From contig CM037473.1 of the NCBI GenBank assembly GCA_021014325.1, positions 23,178,822 through 23,242,821 on the forward strand: a stretch of 64,000 nt of DNA. The letters run 5' to 3'. Within the stretch, counting starts at the first letter, position 1. The number at the start of each line of letters is the position of its first letter. Positions 59,801-64,000 of this stretch are shown piece by piece. The notes beneath the pieces are model-generated. The model searched no databases. It was not told the DNA's origin and saw nothing but the letters and a program-made list of their open reading frames with translations. The position numbers were made by a program, and so were the translations under genes. The stretch is from Plazaster borealis. Its lineage: Eukaryota; Echinodermata; Asteroidea; Forcipulatida; Labidiasteridae.

Positions 59801-62800
59801 CGTAGCCCATTTGGTGGTGGTAGTAACCCTACTCCCTGGCCGCTCGCCTCGCCTACAAAATGGTCACAAAAATGAAACTAGGACGAGGAAAGAGCCCTTG
59901 AGATTCGCTTTCCAATGGTATAAAACTTATACAAATCCTGCATTATTCTGAGGGTGATTTGGCCGTGCTTACTTTGGGTTTCTCTCTTTGACTGCTCTGT
60001 GCACAAAAATCCCGTTGAACATGCTTCTGAGGAGCTTTCTGAGTATCCCCACTTGCTGGTCATTTCCGGTATGGAGATGGCACAAGGCGGCCATAAAATG
60101 TTGATTTTTGGATTTATGGATATGAGAGGCAGAGTTTGATATAAATTTTGTGTCTCTAGCATCCTTAGTTCAGGAGTTATTGTCAAACATAGCGCAGAGT
60201 TTGTTTCAAACCGTTATTCGGCATGTGTTCATGTATTGCATGTGTACGTGTTCATACGTAGCCCCAGTTGGTGGTGGTAGTAATTCTACTCCCTGGCCTC
60301 TCGCCTCGCCTACAAAATGGACACAAAAACGAAACTAGCACGAGGAGAGAGCCCTTGAGATAGGCTTTCCAATGGTATAAAACTTGTGCAAATCCTGCAT
60401 TATTCTGAGGGCGATTTGGCCGTGCTTACTTTGGGTTTCTCTCTTTGACTGCTCTGTGCACAAAAATCCCATTGAACATGCTTCTGAGGAGCATTCTGAG
60501 TATCCCCACTTGCTGGTCATTTCCGGTATGGAGATGGCACAAGGCGGCCATGAAATGTTGATTTTTGGATTTAGGGATTTGAGACGCAGAGTTTGATATA
60601 AATTCTGTGTCTCTAGCATCCTTAGTTCAGGAGTTATTGTCAAACATAGCGCAGAGTTTATTTCAAACCGTTATTCGGCATGTATTCATGTATTGCATTT
60701 GTACGTGTTCATACGTAGCCCATTTGGTGGTGGTAGTAACCCTACTCCCTGGCCTCTCGCCTCGCCTACAAAATTGACACAAAAACGAAACTAGCACGAG
60801 GAGAGAGCCCTTTTGATCGGCTTTCCAATGGTATAAAACTTTTACAAATCCTGCATTATTCTGAGGGTGATTTGGCCGTGCTTACTTTGGGTTTCTCTCT
60901 TTGACTGCTCTGTGCACAAAAATCTCATTGAACATGCTTCTGCGGAGCTTTCTGAGTATCCCCACTTGCTGGTCATTTCCGGTATGGAGATGGCACAAGG
61001 CGGCCATAAAATGTTGATTTTCGGATTCATTGATATAAGAGGCAGAGTTTGATATACATTTTGTATCTCTAGCATCCTTAGTTCAGGAGTTATTGTCAAA
61101 CATAGCGCAGAGTTTGTTTCAAACCGTTATTCGGCTGGTATTCATGTATTGCATGTGTACGTTTTCATACGTAGCCCCAGGTGGTGGTGGTAGTAACCCT
61201 ACTCCCTGGCCGCTCGCCTCGCCTACAAAATGGTCACAAAAACGAAACTAGGACGAGGAGAGAGCCCTTGAGATAGGCTTTCCAATGGTATAAAACTTGT
61301 GCAAATCCTGCATTATTCTGAGGGTGATTTGGCCGTGCTTACTTTGTGTTTCTCTCTTTGACTGTTCTGTGTACAAAAATCCCATTGAACATGCTCTTGA
61401 GTAACATTCTGAGTATCCCCACTTGCTGGTCATTTCGGTATGGAGATGGCACCAGGCGGCCATAAAATGTTGATTTTCGGATTCAGGGATATGAGAGGCA
61501 GAGTTTGATATAAATTTTGTGTCTCTAGCATCCTTAGTTCAGGAGTTATTGTCAAACATAGCGCAGAGTTTGTTTCAAACCGTTATTCGGCATGTATTCA
61601 TGTATTGCATTTGTACGTGTTCATACGTAGCCCCAGTTGGTGGTGGTAGTAACCCTGCTCCCTGGCCTCTCGCCTCGCCTACAAAATTGACACAAAAACG
61701 AAACTAGCACGAGGAGAGAGCCCTTGAGATTGGCTTTCCAATGGTATAAAACTTTTACAAATCCTGCATTATTCTGAGGGTGATTTGGCCGTGCTTACTT
61801 TGGGTTTCTCTCTTTGACTGCTCTGTGCACAAAAATCCCATTGAACATGCTTCTGAGGAGCTTTCTGAGTATCCCCACTTGCTGGTCATTTCCGGTATGG
61901 AGATGGCACAAGGCGGCCATAAAATGTTGATTTTCGGATTCATTGATATAAGAGGCAGAGTTTGATATACATTTTGTATCTCTAGCATCCTTAGTTCAGG
62001 AGTTATTGTCAAACATAGCGCAGAGTTTGTTTCAAACCGTTATTCGGCTGGTATTCATGTATTGCATGTGTACGTGTTCATACGTAGCCCATTTGGTGGT
62101 GGTAGTAACCCTACTCCCTGGCCGCTCGCCTCGCCTACAAAATGGTCACAAAAATGAAACTAGGACGAGGAAAGAGCCCTTGAGATTCGCTTTCCAATGG
62201 TATAAAACTTATACAAATCCTGCATTATTCTGAGGGTGATTTGGCCGTGCTTACTTTGGGTTTCTCTCTTTGACTGCTCTGTGCACAAAAATCCCGTTGA
62301 ACATGCTTCTGAGGAGCTTTCTGAGTATCCCCACTTGCTGGTCATTTCCGGTATGGAGATGGCACAAGGCGGCCATAAAATGTTGATTTTTGGATTTATG
62401 GATATGAGAGGCAGAGTTTGATATAAATTTTGTGTCTCTAGCATCCTTAGTTCAGGAGTTATTGTCAAACATAGCGCAGAGTTTGTTTCAAACCGTTATT
62501 CGGCATGTGTTCATGTATTGCATGTGTACGTGTTCATACGTAGCCCCAGTTGGTGGTGGTAGTAATTCTACTCCCTGGCCTCTCGCCTCGCCTACAAAAT
62601 GGACACAAAAACGAAACTAGCACGAGGAGAGAGCCCTTGAGATAGGCTTTCCAATGGTATAAAACTTGTGCAAATCCTGCATTATTCTGAGGGCGATTTG
62701 GCCGTGCTTACTTTGGGTTTCTCTCTTTGACTGCTCTGTGCACAAAAATCCCATTGAACATGCTTCTAGGAGCATTCTGAGTATCCCCACTTGCTGGTCA

Positions 62801-64000
62801 TTTCCGGTATGGAGATGGCACAAGGCGGCCATGAAATGTTGATTTTTGGATTTAGGGATTTGAGACACAGAGTTTGATATAAATTGTGTGTCTCTAGCAT
62901 CCTTAGTTCAGGAGTTATTGTCAAACATAGCGCAGAGTTTATTTCAAACCGTTATTCGGCATGTATTCATGTATTGCATTTGTACGTGTTCATACGTAGC
63001 CCATTTGGTGGTGGTAGTAACCCTACTCCCTGGCCTCTCGCCTCGCCTACAAAATTGACACAAAAACGAAACTAGCACGAGGAGAGAGCCCTTTTGATCG
63101 GCTTTCCAATGGTATAAAACTTTTACAAATCCTGCATTATTCTGAGGGTGATTTGGCCGTGCTTACTTTGGGTTTCTCTCTTTGACTGCTCTGTGCACAA
63201 AAATCTCATTGAACATGCTTCTGAGGAGCTTTCTGAGTATCCCCACTTGCTGGTCATTTCCGGTATGGAGATGGCACAAGGCGGCCATAAAATGTTGATT
63301 TTCGGATTCATTGATATAAGAGGCAGAGTTTGATATAAATTCTGTGTCTCTAGCATCCTTAGTTCAGGAGTTATTGTCAAACATAGCGCAGAGTTTATTT
63401 CAAACCGTTATTCGGCATGTATTCATGTATTGCATTTGTACGTGTTCATACGTAGCCCATTTGGTGGTGGTAGTAACCCTACTCCCTGGCCTCTCGCCTC
63501 GCCTACAAAATTGACACAAAAACGAAACTAGCACGAGGAGAGAGCCCTTTTGATCGGCTTTCCAATGGTATAAAACTTTTACAAATCCTGCATTATTCTG
63601 AGGGTGATTTGGCCGTGCTTACTTTGGGTTTCTCTCTTTGACTGCTCTGTGCACAAAAATCTCATTGAACATGCTTCTGAGGAGCTTTCTGAGTATCCCC
63701 ACTTGCTGGTCATTTCCGGTATGGAGATGGCACAAGGCGGCCATAAAATGTTGATTTTCGGATTCATTGATATAAGAGGCAGAGTTTGATATACATTTTG
63801 TATCTCTAGCATCCTTAGTTCAGGAGTTATTGTCAAACATAGCGCAGAGTTTGTTTCAAACCGTTATTCGGCTGGTATTCATGTATTGCATGTGTACGTG
63901 TTCATACGTAGCCCATTTGGTGGTGGTAGTAACCCTACTCCCTGGCCGCTCGCCTCGCCTACAAAATGGTCACAAAAATGAAACTAGGACGAGGAAAGAG
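53864..64000 (+). repeat. Satellite array, period about 456 bp, with higher-order structure
   Basis: About 22 head-to-tail monomers run to the window edge. Landmarks recur every 456-457 bp: TACGTAGCCC, GGTGGTGGTAGTAA, CTCGCCTCGCCTAC, GGTATAAAACTT, GAGGGTGATTTGGCCGTGC, ATGGAGATGGCACAAGGCGG and AACCGTTATTCGGC. The GATTTGGCCGTGC landmark falls at about 55848, 56305, 56761, 57217, and so on to 63604. The first units (53864 to about 55230) are the most diverged, as expected at an array edge. Subtypes differ at fixed positions: B-type AATCTCATTGAAC with TTTTGATCGGC, C-type AATCCCGTTGAAC with GAGATTCGC, D-type GGGCGATTTGG with GGCCATGAAATG. The unit is divisible by three, which keeps frames open on both strands, but no frame looks like a protein. 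It may be centromeric or heterochromatic; that is inference. Confidence 0.95.

Overview
The window is animal nuclear DNA: spliced genes with GT-AG introns, AT-rich non-coding sequence, and a dense load of short inverted-repeat elements, tRNA-derived SINEs, a LINE relic and satellites. The dispersed elements (one starting near ACTGTACACGTTTGGTAATT, with AGGCCTA words throughout) and the gene content point to a marine deuterostome. An echinoderm is most likely, and from memory of such repeats probably a sea star; this was not checked against any database.

Layout: 1-3746 is intergenic with two inverted-repeat elements. 3747-7091 (minus) is a three-exon gene for a Ser/Thr-rich single-pass membrane protein of unknown function. 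7092-15182 is intergenic, with a TE-like ORF remnant (about 11.8-12.05 kb), a lone diverged copy of the satellite found 41 kb downstream (about 12.74-13.0 kb) and two palindromic elements. From 15.2 to 47.4 kb three nicotinic-acetylcholine-receptor-like subunit genes lie head to tail on the plus strand: A 15183-24917, B 30133-35747, C 39223-47406. Each has six coding exons in the classical nAChR arrangement (exons 3 and 4 are exactly 45 and 110 bp) and predicts 448, 463 and 498 residues. All keep the Cys-loop, four membrane segments and the cation-type GEK motif. All lack the paired cysteines of loop C and have an unusual M2 (Gln-Gln at 15'/16', neutral 20'). A and B are recent duplicates; C is older. 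Introns and spacers hold nested elements, hairpin arrays, satellites, a THAP-domain pseudogene and SINEs.

From 47.4 to 53.8 kb there are duplicated non-coding blocks, one possible orphan exon and a broken LINE reverse transcriptase (minus). From 53864 to the window end a satellite with a period of about 456 bp runs for about 22 monomers. It has monomer subtypes in a recurring three-monomer order, which is higher-order repeat structure.

The three receptor genes probably encode subunits of pentameric ligand-gated cation channels, co-assembling or diverged in ligand choice. Their tandem order, shared upstream blocks and a small exon-2-like relic between A and B indicate repeated local duplication and loss.
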